From assembly GCA_043801235.1 (NCBI GenBank), contig JAZDMF010000239.1, forward strand, positions 1-20,859: DNA of 20,859 nucleotides. The letters are read 5' to 3'. Below, one piece after another: positions 7,313 to 15,797 of this stretch (positions are counted from its first letter, which is position 1; each line of letters starts with the position of its first letter). Position numbers and translations under genes: made by a program. Origin of the DNA: DAOQAK01 sp043801235 (GTDB lineage: Bacteria; Bacteroidota; Bacteroidia; Bacteroidales; CG2-30-32-10). The notes under the pieces were generated by a model. It had not been told where the DNA came from, made no database searches, and saw nothing but the letters and a program-made list of their open reading frames with translations.

Positions 7313-8308
7313 ATGAGATTGCCGTTTCTGAAACGAAAGAAAAAACATCATTATCATTTCAATGCCAAATCGCTCACTTTCGAACGCGTAAAGGTATCAG
7401 TGAAGCAGAAGGTAAAGAAGTATCTTTACTCGGCAGCGGTAGGTGTGGTGTTTTCAGTTGTTGTGATGTTTATTGCATATAACCTGTTCAGTTCACCCAA
7501 GGAAAGAATGCTTCAACGCGAAATTGAGCAGTACAAGCTTCAATACGAACTCCTGAATGAACGCATGGAAAACGTAAATGCCGTGCTCACCGATATTGAA
7601 AACAGGGATGACAATATTTACCGTGTGATTTTTGAGGCAGAACCGGTGCCGAACACTATCAGACAGGCAGCTTACGGTGGCGCCGACCGTTATGCAGAGC
7701 TTGAAGGCTACGATAATTCAAAGTTGCTGGCAGCTCTCACTAAAAAACTTGACCTGCTTGCGCGCAGGCTTTATGTTCAGTCAAAATCATTTGATGAAGT
7801 TCTTGAACTTGCAAAAAGCAAGACGAAAATGCTGTCATGCATACCAGCCATCATGCCTATAAAGAATGGCGCTTCGAAAGTTTGTTCCGGATTTGGTTAC
7901 AGGCTGCATCCCATATACAAAACCTTTCAATTTCATCCGGGCATCGACATACTTGTTCCCCGTGGTACACCTGTGTATGCAACGGGCGACGGTGTGGTGA
8001 AAACTCCTGCTCAAAATACACTATCCGGTTACGGAATATGCGTTGTGATGAACCACGGATATGGATATGAAACTTTATACGGGCATTTGAGCAAGAAAGT
8101 AGTCACTGAGGGGCAAACCGTCAAACGCGGCGAACTGATAGGTTATGTCGGAAGCACAGGCATGTCAACAGCTCCGCACCTTCATTATGAAGTGTGGAAA
8201 AACAGCAAAAGAATGAACCCTGTAAATTATTTTTATAACGACCTTACGCCTGAAGAATATCAGAAGGTGATAGAAATATCAAGTAAAATCACCCAATCAT
8301 TATCATAG
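7313..8308 (+). CDS. Membrane-anchored M23 family metallopeptidase
   Basis: The 331-residue protein has a basic cytoplasmic head (RKKKHHYH), one membrane segment (about 40-58), a coiled-coil stretch (about 64-98) and a C-terminal LytM/M23 domain (about 190-305). The zinc site is complete: H208-x3-D212 and H289-x-H291 (APHLHYEV), with H258 in LYGHLS as the usual catalytic histidine. Such proteins cut peptidoglycan cross-bridges in the periplasm, or, when inactive, regulate amidases; here the residues suggest activity. I chose the ATG at 7313; an in-frame TTG at 7286 would add nine residues. The perfect promoter ending at 7266 allows either. It is divergent from alaS. Confidence 0.9.
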   Translation: MRLPFLKRKKKHHYHFNAKSLTFERVKVSVKQKVKKYLYSAAVGVVFSVVVMFIAYNLFSSPKERMLQREIEQYKLQYELLNERMENVNAVLTDIENRDDNIYRVIFEAEPVPNTIRQAAYGGADRYAELEGYDNSKLLAALTKKLDLLARRLYVQSKSFDEVLELAKSKTKMLSCIPAIMPIKNGASKVCSGFGYRLHPIYKTFQFHPGIDILVPRGTPVYATGDGVVKTPAQNTLSGYGICVVMNHGYGYETLYGHLSKKVVTEGQTVKRGELIGYVGSTGMSTAPHLHYEVWKNSKRMNPVNYFYNDLTPEEYQKVIEISSKITQSLS

Positions 8309-8386
8309 CAGCCAACCAACCGATTTGTGCTATACCTTTATTCACGCCATCTAAATCATTCTATGTGAATGTAAAAAAAATATTCA

Positions 8387-8394
8387 TAATTTTG
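8387..8394 (+). promoter_or_regulatory. -7 box (TAATTTTG) for the Omp28-like gene
   Basis: TAATTTTG fits TAnnTTTG and lies 38 bases before the start codon. The -33 position (8364-8367) reads TGTG, a partial match. Confidence 0.5.
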
Positions 8395-8432
8395 AATTCG
8401 GAAATCCATATTTTTAACCAATAACAAAACCC

Positions 8433-10277
8433 ATGAAAAAAATGTACTTACTTTTTGCAATGATTCTGGTTTGTTTTGCCGCAGGGAATGCCCAGACAAA
8501 CCTTTATTCAACTAATTTCGACGCGCTGACTGCCGGAGGACTAACCGCTCAGCAAATAGGTGCACCCTGGACTACCTGGTCGCTGGCACCCGGCGGCGCT
8601 GAGGATGCTCTTATTTCCACTACGTTTTCATCCAGCAATCCGAATTCCATTGGCGTCATTCTTAATGATGACCTGGTATTAAACCTGTACGACAAAACAA
8701 CAGGAAGATATAAAGTGGGATTTCAGATGTATGTTGAAACAGGAAAACTCGGCTATTATAACTTCCTGAGCGATTTTAACGCTGCGAACAGCAAATGGGC
8801 ATTCCAGGTAATGATTTATAATGATTCCATTTTTGTTGATGCCGGGGGAACTGCAGCTGCTAAAACAACTTTTGCTTTCGACACTTGGCACCAGATGGAC
8901 TTAATTATTGACCTTGGTGATGATTTTGCAACATTCCTTATTGATGATGTGGAAATTATCAGTTATCAGTGGAGCAAAGGCGCACAAGGAACTGATAACA
9001 CACTGAAACTGGATGCGATCGATTTTTACGGATGGGATGGCACCGGAAGTCCGACTCCGGTTACAGGTACTTCCGGATATTTTATTGATGACATCAGTGT
9101 CGACTCTGTTCTTGCACCCGAAGCGCCATTCAATCTATCGGCAACATTGATTGCTGATGACGTTGACGTATCATGGTCGGCTCCTACATCCACACCTGAT
9201 TTGTATAAATTAAGCAGGAATGGCGATATCATTTACACAGGAACAAACCTTAACTACACTGATGTTGGTCCCTGGCCTAATAATTATGGATATGCCGCAA
9301 GGGCATATTATACCAGCGAAGGATACTCACATTCAACCAATGTTGATTCGGTACTTATACCTGGCGGTGTAACAAGAGACCTTGTACTGATGGAAGGCGG
9401 CACAGGAACATGGTGTACGTATTGCCCGGGCGCAGCCATGGGTTTGCGCGACCTGATTGAAGTGAACCAGAAGGATGCCGTTGCAGTAGAATATCATTCT
9501 GGCGACACTTATGAAAATACTGCATCAACCGCACGTCTTTCATATTATAACATCACTGCTTTTCCTACAATGGTATGCGACGGCAATCTTCGCGTAGAAG
9601 GTGGAAATGCCACTTTAAGCATGTATTCCTACTACCTGCCCATGTATAACGAACGAATAATATCACCTTCGTTTCACATTTTGAATGTTAATGTTGTTGA
9701 GACTTCAACTGATAATTATACAGCAACCATTGATATTGAAGAAACCTATAAAGCGTTTGCCAGCGGATGGAAACTTCACACTGCGCTTACCGAATCGAAC
9801 ATTGCTGAAGTATGGTTCAACCAAACCGAAGTTGATTTTGCATGTCGTGGAATGTTTCCCAGCGCCAACGGAACGGATCTTGATTTCTCTTCCCAGACCA
9901 CTACTACAAAAACCATCAATTTCTCTACTACTGGTTATGTAAAGGATAATTGCGAATTTGTTATTTTTATTCAGCATGATCCTTCTGGTGAAGTGACCCA
10001 GGCATGGAAAGTTGATATCTCGAGCATTATAGGTATCGAAGAACTACAGGGGAAAAAAATAAGCATTTACCCGAACCCGGCACAGGAATACATCATTCTA
10101 AATTCCAGCGGTAACGGCATAATGGAAATAATGGACATGACTGGAAAAATTGTTTATAAATCTGATGTTTCAAATGTTTCACAGCTTATTGATATCAGAA
10201 ACTTTGTAAAAGGAATATACATGGTTAAATATTCTTCTGAAGAAAATGTGCTGACCAAGAAAGTTGTAATTCAGTAA
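8433..10277 (+). CDS. Omp28-like secreted protein with CxxC motif and T9SS sorting domain
   Basis: The 614-residue protein has a Sec signal peptide (1-20, cut before QT), a jelly-roll/LamG-like region (about 22-225: Phe/Trp/Gly-rich, including YFIDDISVDSV), an Fn3-like module (about 230-310), and then an Omp28-type domain (about 315-530). That domain opens with WCTYCPGA (C328, C331), a thioredoxin-like CxxC, and continues with VAVEYHSGD and AFPTMVCDGN, in which the cis-proline position of a thioredoxin fold is recognisable. It ends in a type-A T9SS domain starting ISIYPNP (Y546) and closing with LTKKVVIQ. It is therefore exported through the outer membrane and either attached to the surface or released. 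Function is unknown; thiol-disulfide exchange outside the cell is an inference from the CxxC. A separate promoter and a strong terminator make it a single-gene unit. Confidence 0.85.
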   Translation: MKKMYLLFAMILVCFAAGNAQTNLYSTNFDALTAGGLTAQQIGAPWTTWSLAPGGAEDALISTTFSSSNPNSIGVILNDDLVLNLYDKTTGRYKVGFQMYVETGKLGYYNFLSDFNAANSKWAFQVMIYNDSIFVDAGGTAAAKTTFAFDTWHQMDLIIDLGDDFATFLIDDVEIISYQWSKGAQGTDNTLKLDAIDFYGWDGTGSPTPVTGTSGYFIDDISVDSVLAPEAPFNLSATLIADDVDVSWSAPTSTPDLYKLSRNGDIIYTGTNLNYTDVGPWPNNYGYAARAYYTSEGYSHSTNVDSVLIPGGVTRDLVLMEGGTGTWCTYCPGAAMGLRDLIEVNQKDAVAVEYHSGDTYENTASTARLSYYNITAFPTMVCDGNLRVEGGNATLSMYSYYLPMYNERIISPSFHILNVNVVETSTDNYTATIDIEETYKAFASGWKLHTALTESNIAEVWFNQTEVDFACRGMFPSANGTDLDFSSQTTTTKTINFSTTGYVKDNCEFVIFIQHDPSGEVTQAWKVDISSIIGIEELQGKKISIYPNPAQEYIILNSSGNGIMEIMDMTGKIVYKSDVSNVSQLIDIRNFVKGIYMVKYSSEENVLTKKVVIQ

Positions 10278-10294
10278 TTATAAAAAAGGAAAAC

Positions 10295-10330
10295 AAAAAA
10301 CGGATTCAGAATAATTGAATCCGTTTTTTT
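10295..10330 (+). terminator. Intrinsic terminator after the Omp28-like gene
   Basis: CGGATTCA (10301-10308) pairs with TGAATCCG (10316-10323) around a 7-base loop. The stem is extended by A-tract/T-tract pairing and followed by a run of Ts. It starts about 18 bases after the stop codon. Confidence 0.9.
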
Positions 10331-10401
10331 TATGAAAATTTTATTTTTAAAACTTTTCGACTTGCATTTTTTTGTTACTTTGCACCACTTTCAGAAAAAA
10401 C

Positions 10402-11742
10402 ATGAATACAAAATCATCTCTTGTTAAGATTGGTGTTATTACTGCAACAGCCATTGTTATTGCCAATATGGTAGGCACAGGAGTATTCACAAGTCTTGGC
10501 TTCCAGGTGTTGGGAGTGAAATCGATATTTTCACTGCTTATGCTGTGGGTTATTGGCGGAATAATGGCATTATGCGGCGCATTCAGTTACAGTGAACTGG
10601 GCTCTGCCATTCCCCGTTCAGGTGGTGAATACACATATTTATCAAAAATTTATCATCCTGCAATAGGTTTTTTGTCAGGCTGGGTATCGGCTTTTGTGGG
10701 ATTCGCCGCTCCCATTGCTCTTGCTGCGATGGCGCTGGGCGGGTACTTCTGCACTGTTTTTCCTTCATGCGACAAAATCTGGGTTGGCGCTGTTGTAGTA
10801 GTTTTAATAACTCTTGTTCATTCCACCAATCTTATGGTTGGAAGCCGCTTTCAGAATGTTGTTACTACTCTTAAAGTTCTTCTGATATTTATTTTTATTG
10901 CATGCGGCTTGTTTATGGGTTCGCACGAAAGCATCAGTCTGGCTCCTGCAGTCAATTCATTCAGTGAAATAATCAGCATGCCCTTTGCCATTTCCCTCAT
11001 CTTTGTATCCTATGCTTATTCAGGCTGGAATGCCTCAGCATATATTGCAAGTGAAATAGATAATCCCCGGAAAAACCTTCCGCGCTCAATCATTACAGGT
11101 ACTTTGATTGTGATGGTGCTTTATGTATTGCTGAACTTTATTTTTCTATACACTGTTCCCATTTCCGGAATGCAGGATGCACAAGGCAATCCCGTGATTG
11201 AAATTGGTTCATTATCTGCTTCAAGCATATTCGGTGCTACCGGTGGAAATATCATGTCGATGGTTATTTCGGTTCTTCTTATTTCAACAATATCTTCCAT
11301 GGTGTTTGCCGGTCCCCGCGTTACCATGGTGATTGGAGAAGATATTTCTTCGCTGAAATTTTTTGCACGTAAAAATAAAAAAGGCATTCCTGTGATTGCA
11401 ATTATCACACAATCAATAATTGCGCTTGTTTTTATTTTTACTTCCACTTTTGATTTCGTTCTGACCTATCTTGGATTTACGCTGACATTATTTACATCAC
11501 TTACTGTTATAGGAGTATTTGTACTGCGGTTCACGCAACCTGATTTACTAAGACCTTTTAAAACCTGGGGCTATCCGGTTACCCCCATAATTTTTATAGG
11601 ACTGAATTTATGGATACTTTATTTTTTGGTTTCTTCAAGGACAGATGTTGCCCTGGCAGGTCTGATAACAGTTGTAATCGGCTTGTTGTTCTATTTTATA
11701 AGTAAATATTTTTCAAAAAATACGGAAGTAATAAGCAATTAA
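10402..11742 (+). CDS. APC-family amino acid permease
   Basis: A 446-residue integral membrane protein with about 12 hydrophobic segments. It shows the amino acid-polyamine-organocation signature: the unwound first helix with GTGVF (after IVIANMV), GGIMALCGAFSYSELG in helix 2, SGGEYTYL, and YSGWNASAYIASEIDNPRKNLPRSI in helix 6 and the next loop. It likely carries an amino acid across the inner membrane by antiport or proton symport; the substrate cannot be told. I use the ATG at 10402. A TTG at 10372 is in frame but falls in the probable -7 promoter element (TTACTTTG, 10375-10382). A lipoprotein gene follows after 13 bases, so the two are probably co-transcribed. Confidence 0.88.
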   Translation: MNTKSSLVKIGVITATAIVIANMVGTGVFTSLGFQVLGVKSIFSLLMLWVIGGIMALCGAFSYSELGSAIPRSGGEYTYLSKIYHPAIGFLSGWVSAFVGFAAPIALAAMALGGYFCTVFPSCDKIWVGAVVVVLITLVHSTNLMVGSRFQNVVTTLKVLLIFIFIACGLFMGSHESISLAPAVNSFSEIISMPFAISLIFVSYAYSGWNASAYIASEIDNPRKNLPRSIITGTLIVMVLYVLLNFIFLYTVPISGMQDAQGNPVIEIGSLSASSIFGATGGNIMSMVISVLLISTISSMVFAGPRVTMVIGEDISSLKFFARKNKKGIPVIAIITQSIIALVFIFTSTFDFVLTYLGFTLTLFTSLTVIGVFVLRFTQPDLLRPFKTWGYPVTPIIFIGLNLWILYFLVSSRTDVALAGLITVVIGLLFYFISKYFSKNTEVISN

Positions 11743-11755
11743 TTTAATCAAGGAT

Positions 11756-12934
11756 ATGTTAAAAAAATTATTTTTCGGAATCGTTATTATTTTTCTCGCT
11801 GCAACAATTATTTCATGCGGCGGCAGCGGAAACACCAACAACGGCGATAAGAAAGATACCGTCAAGGTGGTGAAGAAGGATTCGGTAAAGGTCAATAAAA
11901 AATATACCGACATTGCCCAATTCATTTCAGGCATGGCCGTAGATGAAAAAAGCGAACTTTATGAACTTTCCGGAACCGAAAGCTTCAAGAATTATTCGGT
12001 ACAGACCGATTCAAGCTGGGCAAAGCTTAAAAGAGGAAGGCTGGCGAAAATGAACAGCTGGTCGGAAAAGGAATTAACCGACCTGAACAAAGATTTGAAA
12101 ACCTTATTTTATCCTTTCAGCGGCCCCGATTTTTTTCATGTTCACTATTTTTTCCCGAAAGCAAAAAAGTATATTATGTTCGGACTTGAGCCAGTGGGAA
12201 GCATTCCAGAAATAAAGAGCATGACCAGCGAAACACTGACGCCTTTTTTCACCTCTCTGAACACTTCCATCAACGATGCAGTAAGCATGAGTTTTTTCAA
12301 GACTATTGACATGAGCAAAGAGCTTACCACCAGCCAGATTCCGGGAATTACCCCGCTGCTGATGCTTTTCATTGCGCGTACAGGTCATGAAATTGTTGAT
12401 ATTAAGCCCTGGGAATTTAATGCTGATGGAATAATAACACCTATGGATACTTTTACGAATTTTAAAGGAAAAGACAGTTATGATAAAGGTGTTGAAATTA
12501 GCTTTGTGGAAAAGGGCGATACCGTGCTGCAGAAAATTTATTATTTCTCGGCGGATGTTTCCGATGCAGGATTAAAAGATGATACAAAGGCAGCTAAGTA
12601 TTTTGATAAGCTCGACAGCAATGTGGTTACCATGGTGAAATCAGCTTCTTACCTTATGCACAACGATTATTTTTCAACAATAAGAAATTATGTGCTGGCT
12701 AAAAGCAAAGCGTTCTTCCAGGATGATTCAGGTATACCATACCGTTGTATCGAACAAAAAAAATGGAACATATCGTTGTATGGTGTTTATAATGGACCTA
12801 TTCAACTTTTTGCAGGCAAATATGAAAAGGACCTGAAAGAAGCATATACCGAAGGTAAGGATAAAGTAAAACCGCTTGATTTTCATTATGGATATGGCAA
12901 TGCCTGCGCATTGCTTGTGGCAAGGAAGAAATAA
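11756..12934 (+). CDS. Lipoprotein of unknown family (intact copy)
   Basis: A 392-residue protein with a lipoprotein signal: MLKKLFFG, a hydrophobic core and a lipobox ending in C21 (TIISC), followed by GGSGNTNNG, a flexible linker. The acidic/polar residues after the cysteine would allow export to the outer membrane. The mature part shares long blocks with the interrupted gene at 13049-14221: TLFYPFSGPDF (about 116-126), KYIMFGLEPVGSIP, and later KSASYLMHN, DDSGIPY, and a C-terminal YGYGNACALLVARKK. I do not recognise the family and see no catalytic motif. Its position 13 bases after the permease, with AAGGA just before ATG, suggests co-transcription; an accessory role in uptake is possible but unproven. 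Confidence 0.8.
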   Translation: MLKKLFFGIVIIFLAATIISCGGSGNTNNGDKKDTVKVVKKDSVKVNKKYTDIAQFISGMAVDEKSELYELSGTESFKNYSVQTDSSWAKLKRGRLAKMNSWSEKELTDLNKDLKTLFYPFSGPDFFHVHYFFPKAKKYIMFGLEPVGSIPEIKSMTSETLTPFFTSLNTSINDAVSMSFFKTIDMSKELTTSQIPGITPLLMLFIARTGHEIVDIKPWEFNADGIITPMDTFTNFKGKDSYDKGVEISFVEKGDTVLQKIYYFSADVSDAGLKDDTKAAKYFDKLDSNVVTMVKSASYLMHNDYFSTIRNYVLAKSKAFFQDDSGIPYRCIEQKKWNISLYGVYNGPIQLFAGKYEKDLKEAYTEGKDKVKPLDFHYGYGNACALLVARKK

Positions 12935-13048
12935 TTTCATCACATATCTGTAAAAAGGAAAATTTATTTTTTACAATAAAACTTTTTATATTCGCCGGAC
13001 AAATATGTTTCGCAATTTTTCCGGCAATTTTTTAAACTAAAAAGTAAT

Positions 13049-14221
13049 ATGAGAATATTGAAATGGTTCATTCAGGTACTGTTTGTTCTTGCAGTATTTA
13101 TTAATTTTTCTGCCTGTTCACAGGATGCGCAAACTGATTCGGTTCATGCTGCTGCGGTGAAAAGGCAAAGTATAAGCATTGCCAGTTATTATGATAATAT
13201 GGGCCATTTGCTTTCCGGAATGCTTCCTGATACATCTGTAGCAGCTTTCAATAAAATAGCCCAGAAGAGCCAGTGGAAAAATTACTCGAAAAGTTTTGAT
13301 TCGGCATGGAATGAAGTAGATGAACGCAGCCTGAAGAAAGTGAAAATCTGGGCCGATTCACAACTGGTAGATATCAATAAAAAAACCAGGACATTGTTCT
13401 ATCCTTTCAGTGGTCCCGATTTTATGTATGCCACAAAATTTTTCCCCGATGCCGAAAAATATATTATGTTCGGGCTTGAAAAAGTCGGCTCGATTCCTGA
13501 TATCACAAAACTGAATGACTATACGCTGAGCAGCCTTCTTTATTCAGTGAAAATGGCTTTGCAGGATATTTTTGATGACAGTTTCTTTGTTACACTTAAA
13601 ATGTGCAAACAGCTGAATAATGCAGATATTGATGGTGTGTTGCCGATCATTCTTCTTTTTATGGCCCGTACCGAGCAGAGGATAATCCATGTGAAATCGG
13701 CTTATATTACCACCGAAGGAAACATAAGTGTTGCCGATACATTTACTGTTTATAAAGTAAAATACAGGTATGGCATGGGTGTGTAAATAACTTTTGCTAA
13801 AAAGGGAAACGACAGCACCACGCAGAAACTTTATTATTTTTCGGCCGATCTTACCGATGAAGCGTTGGCAACAAACGCGGCCTGCACCAACTTTTTAAAA
13901 AACCTTGATTCAAACGTTACTACTTTCGTGAAATCGGCTTCATACCTTATGCATAATGAACTTTTTAAACTTATTAGAAATACTGTCCTTGCAAAAAGCC
14001 AGGCGGTGTTGCAGGATGACAGCGGTATTGCCTATCATTTTTTCGATCTGAACAAATGGAATATCCAGTTCTACGGAACGTACGACAAGCCTATTCCCGT
14101 GTTCAGCTACTGCTACCAGAAAGACATGGATGCTGCATACCTGGCGAACGGTTCAAAAACCTTCGATTTTAAATATGGCTATGGAAAAGGGAGGAATATT
14201 CTGCTGGCCAGAAAGAAATAG
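13049..14221 (+). pseudogene. Second lipoprotein of the same family, interrupted by one in-frame TAA
   Basis: The reading frame is 391 codons long, almost the length of the neighbour (392 residues). It has a lipobox ending FSAC23, blocks such as TLFYPFSGPDF, KYIMFGLEKVGSIPD, KSASYLMHN, DDSGIAY, and the same YGYGKGRNILLARKK end. Codon 246 is TAA (13784-13786). Aligned to the intact copy, GV-stop-ITF sits on GVEISF, so one change of GAA to TAA in a glutamate codon explains it. Both sides of the stop remain well conserved and in the same frame, so the interruption is recent, a read error, or read through. If not read through, a 245-residue truncated lipoprotein would be made. A 114-base gap separates it from the intact copy. 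A possible weak promoter (TATGTTTC near 13004) is too poor to list. Confidence 0.8.
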
Positions 14222-14224
14222 AAT

Positions 14225-14241
14225 AATTCAGAATTCAGAAT
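14225..14241. repeat. 7-base repeat AATTCAG, two exact units plus a partial
   Basis: AATTCAG, AATTCAG, AAT. It begins four bases after the stop of the interrupted lipoprotein and is complementary in wording to the tract at 14321-14348. Confidence 0.5.
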
Positions 14242-14320
14242 GGTTATTTCGCGCTTATTCCTATTGTGATGCATTATTATCAAAACCAGTCTGAAGCATC
14301 TCGGTAACTGCAAATATCAA

Positions 14321-14348
14321 AATTCTGACTTCTGACTTCTGAATTTAA
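14321..14348. repeat. 7-base repeat, four units, before merR
   Basis: AATTCTG, ACTTCTG, ACTTCTG, AATTTAA. The words AATTCTG/ACTTCTG recur at 14757-14784, on the other side of merR. Confidence 0.65.
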
Positions 14349-14385
14349 ATAAGTCATTTAATTATTTAAGGTTAAAGACCCTTTT

Positions 14386-14721
14386 ATGCCCTATAAAGAA
14401 AAGGAAATAGAAAAAGTTTATTTTTCCATTGGTGAGGTTGCAAAAATGTTTAAGGTGAATCCTTCCCTCATACGTTTCTGGGAAAAGGAGTTTGAAATTA
14501 TCCGTCCGTTCAAAAATAAAAAAGGCAACAGACTGTTTACCCAAACAGATATCGAAAATTTCCATTCCATATACCGCCTTGTTAAGGAACAGGGCTTTAC
14601 ATTACAAGGAGCCAGGGAAAAAATAAAACAGAACAAATCCGATATCACCGGTAGTGTCTGCCTTGTAAAAACGCTGGAAGACCTGAAAGAATTTCTGCTT
14701 GAGATAAAGAAAGAGCTGTAG
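14386..14721 (+). CDS. MerR-type transcriptional regulator
   Basis: A 111-residue protein with an N-terminal winged-helix domain of the MerR type: FSIGEVAKMFKVNPSLIRFWEKEF, then a recognition wing GNRLFTQTDIENF, a linking helix (YRLVKEQGFTLQGAREKIK), and a short lysine-rich coiled-coil tail for dimerisation. There is no effector domain and no cysteine arrangement suggesting metal sensing, so ligand-type inference is not possible. The small size is normal for this Bacteroidota subgroup, which often stands near alaS and an M23 peptidase. The start ATG follows the conserved window closely. It is flanked by 7-base repeats and converges with hldD. Confidence 0.88.
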   Translation: MPYKEKEIEKVYFSIGEVAKMFKVNPSLIRFWEKEFEIIRPFKNKKGNRLFTQTDIENFHSIYRLVKEQGFTLQGAREKIKQNKSDITGSVCLVKTLEDLKEFLLEIKKEL

Positions 14722-14756
14722 GAAAATTTCCCCGCGATCCTTATCCCGCAGGTTTT

Positions 14757-14791
14757 AATTCTGACTTCTGAATTCAGAATTCTGCATTAAT
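14757..14791. repeat. 7-base repeat between merR and hldD, five units
   Basis: AATTCTG, ACTTCTG, AATTCAG, AATTCTG, CATTAAT. It contains a 14-base palindrome TTCTGAATTCAGAA (14766-14779) and reaches into the hldD stop codon (14787-14789). There is no T-run, so it is not an intrinsic terminator of the usual kind. Confidence 0.6.
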
Positions 14792-15752
14792 AATATAAGG
14801 AATGCATCAGGTATCCCTGCACATAATCGGTAATGGCATCTTCGAGTGTATGGAAAGGTACATCAAAGCCTAATGATTCCATTTTGGACATATCGGCTTG
14901 TGTGTAGTACTGGTATTTATCGCGAATATCTCCGGGGATGTCAATAAATTCAATATTTTCCGGTAGCTTCATGGCTTTGAAAACGCCACGAACCAGATCC
15001 AGGAAACTTCTTGCTTTTCCTGTGCCGAGATTGTAAATGCCGCTGTTCTGCTTGTAATAAAGGCCTATCCAGAGGATGTTTACCACATCCTTCACATAGA
15101 TGAAATCGCGTAATTGTTCACCGTTTTTGAATTCAGGTTTATGCGAACGGAATAATTTAACTTTTCCTGTCTCCCTGATTTGGTTGCAGGCATGGAAAAT
15201 TACTGAAGACATGCGTTTTTTATGATATTCATTAGGGCCGAATACATTAAAAAATTTTACGCCGGCCCAGTAAGGAGGCGTTTTAGCCTGTTTAAGAACC
15301 CACTTGTCAAAATCATTTTTAGATTCCCCGTAAGGATTCAGCGGTTTTAATTTGGAAACAAGATCATGATCATCCTTATACCCCATTTCACCAGCGCCAT
15401 AGGTTGCTGCTGAAGAAGCATAAATAAGCGGTAATTCATATTTCGTGCATGCCTCCCACATTTTCCTGCTGTAGTTCAGGTTCAGTTCATCAAGCAGCTG
15501 GCGGTTGAATTCGGCAGTGTCGGTGCGGGCGCCAAGGTGATAAACAAAAGATACATTTTTATAATTGCTGTCAAGCCAGCGGAAAAAATCATTGCGGTGA
15601 ACCTGTTTGGTAAAAGCTTTATTCAGAATATTTTTATTTTTAAGGGGATTTGAAAAATCATCGACAATAATGATATCGCGATGACCTTTGTTGTTCAGCC
15701 TGTTCAGCAAACAGCTGCCAATAAAACCCGCTGCACCGGTAATGACAATCAT
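14787..15752 (-). CDS. hldD: ADP-L-glycero-D-manno-heptose-6-epimerase
   Basis: A 321-residue extended short-chain dehydrogenase: NAD(P)-binding GAAGFIG at residues 6-12, YHLGARTDTAE (about 71-81) as in HldD, SSAATYG, the catalytic Y141-x3-K145 (NPYGESK) and a lysine pair near 178-179 (NEYHKKRMSS), matching the second conserved catalytic lysine region of the family. The enzyme converts ADP-D-glycero- to ADP-L-glycero-manno-heptose for the LPS inner core in the cytoplasm. Length and motifs fit HldD better than GalE or WcaG relatives. It converges with merR. Upstream on the minus strand TACCTTTA is a near match to a -7 box. Confidence 0.92.
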   Translation of the reverse strand: MIVITGAAGFIGSCLLNRLNNKGHRDIIIVDDFSNPLKNKNILNKAFTKQVHRNDFFRWLDSNYKNVSFVYHLGARTDTAEFNRQLLDELNLNYSRKMWEACTKYELPLIYASSAATYGAGEMGYKDDHDLVSKLKPLNPYGESKNDFDKWVLKQAKTPPYWAGVKFFNVFGPNEYHKKRMSSVIFHACNQIRETGKVKLFRSHKPEFKNGEQLRDFIYVKDVVNILWIGLYYKQNSGIYNLGTGKARSFLDLVRGVFKAMKLPENIEFIDIPGDIRDKYQYYTQADMSKMESLGFDVPFHTLEDAITDYVQGYLMHSLYY

Positions 15753-15797
15753 TTTATAAAGATTTCGCAGTAAAGGTAATAATAGTTTTCTAAGTTT

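Noticed and set aside
14766..14779. Palindrome TTCTGAATTCAGAA as a shared terminator for merR and hldD
   Set aside because: There is no T-run on either strand and the palindrome follows from the 7-base repeat wording.
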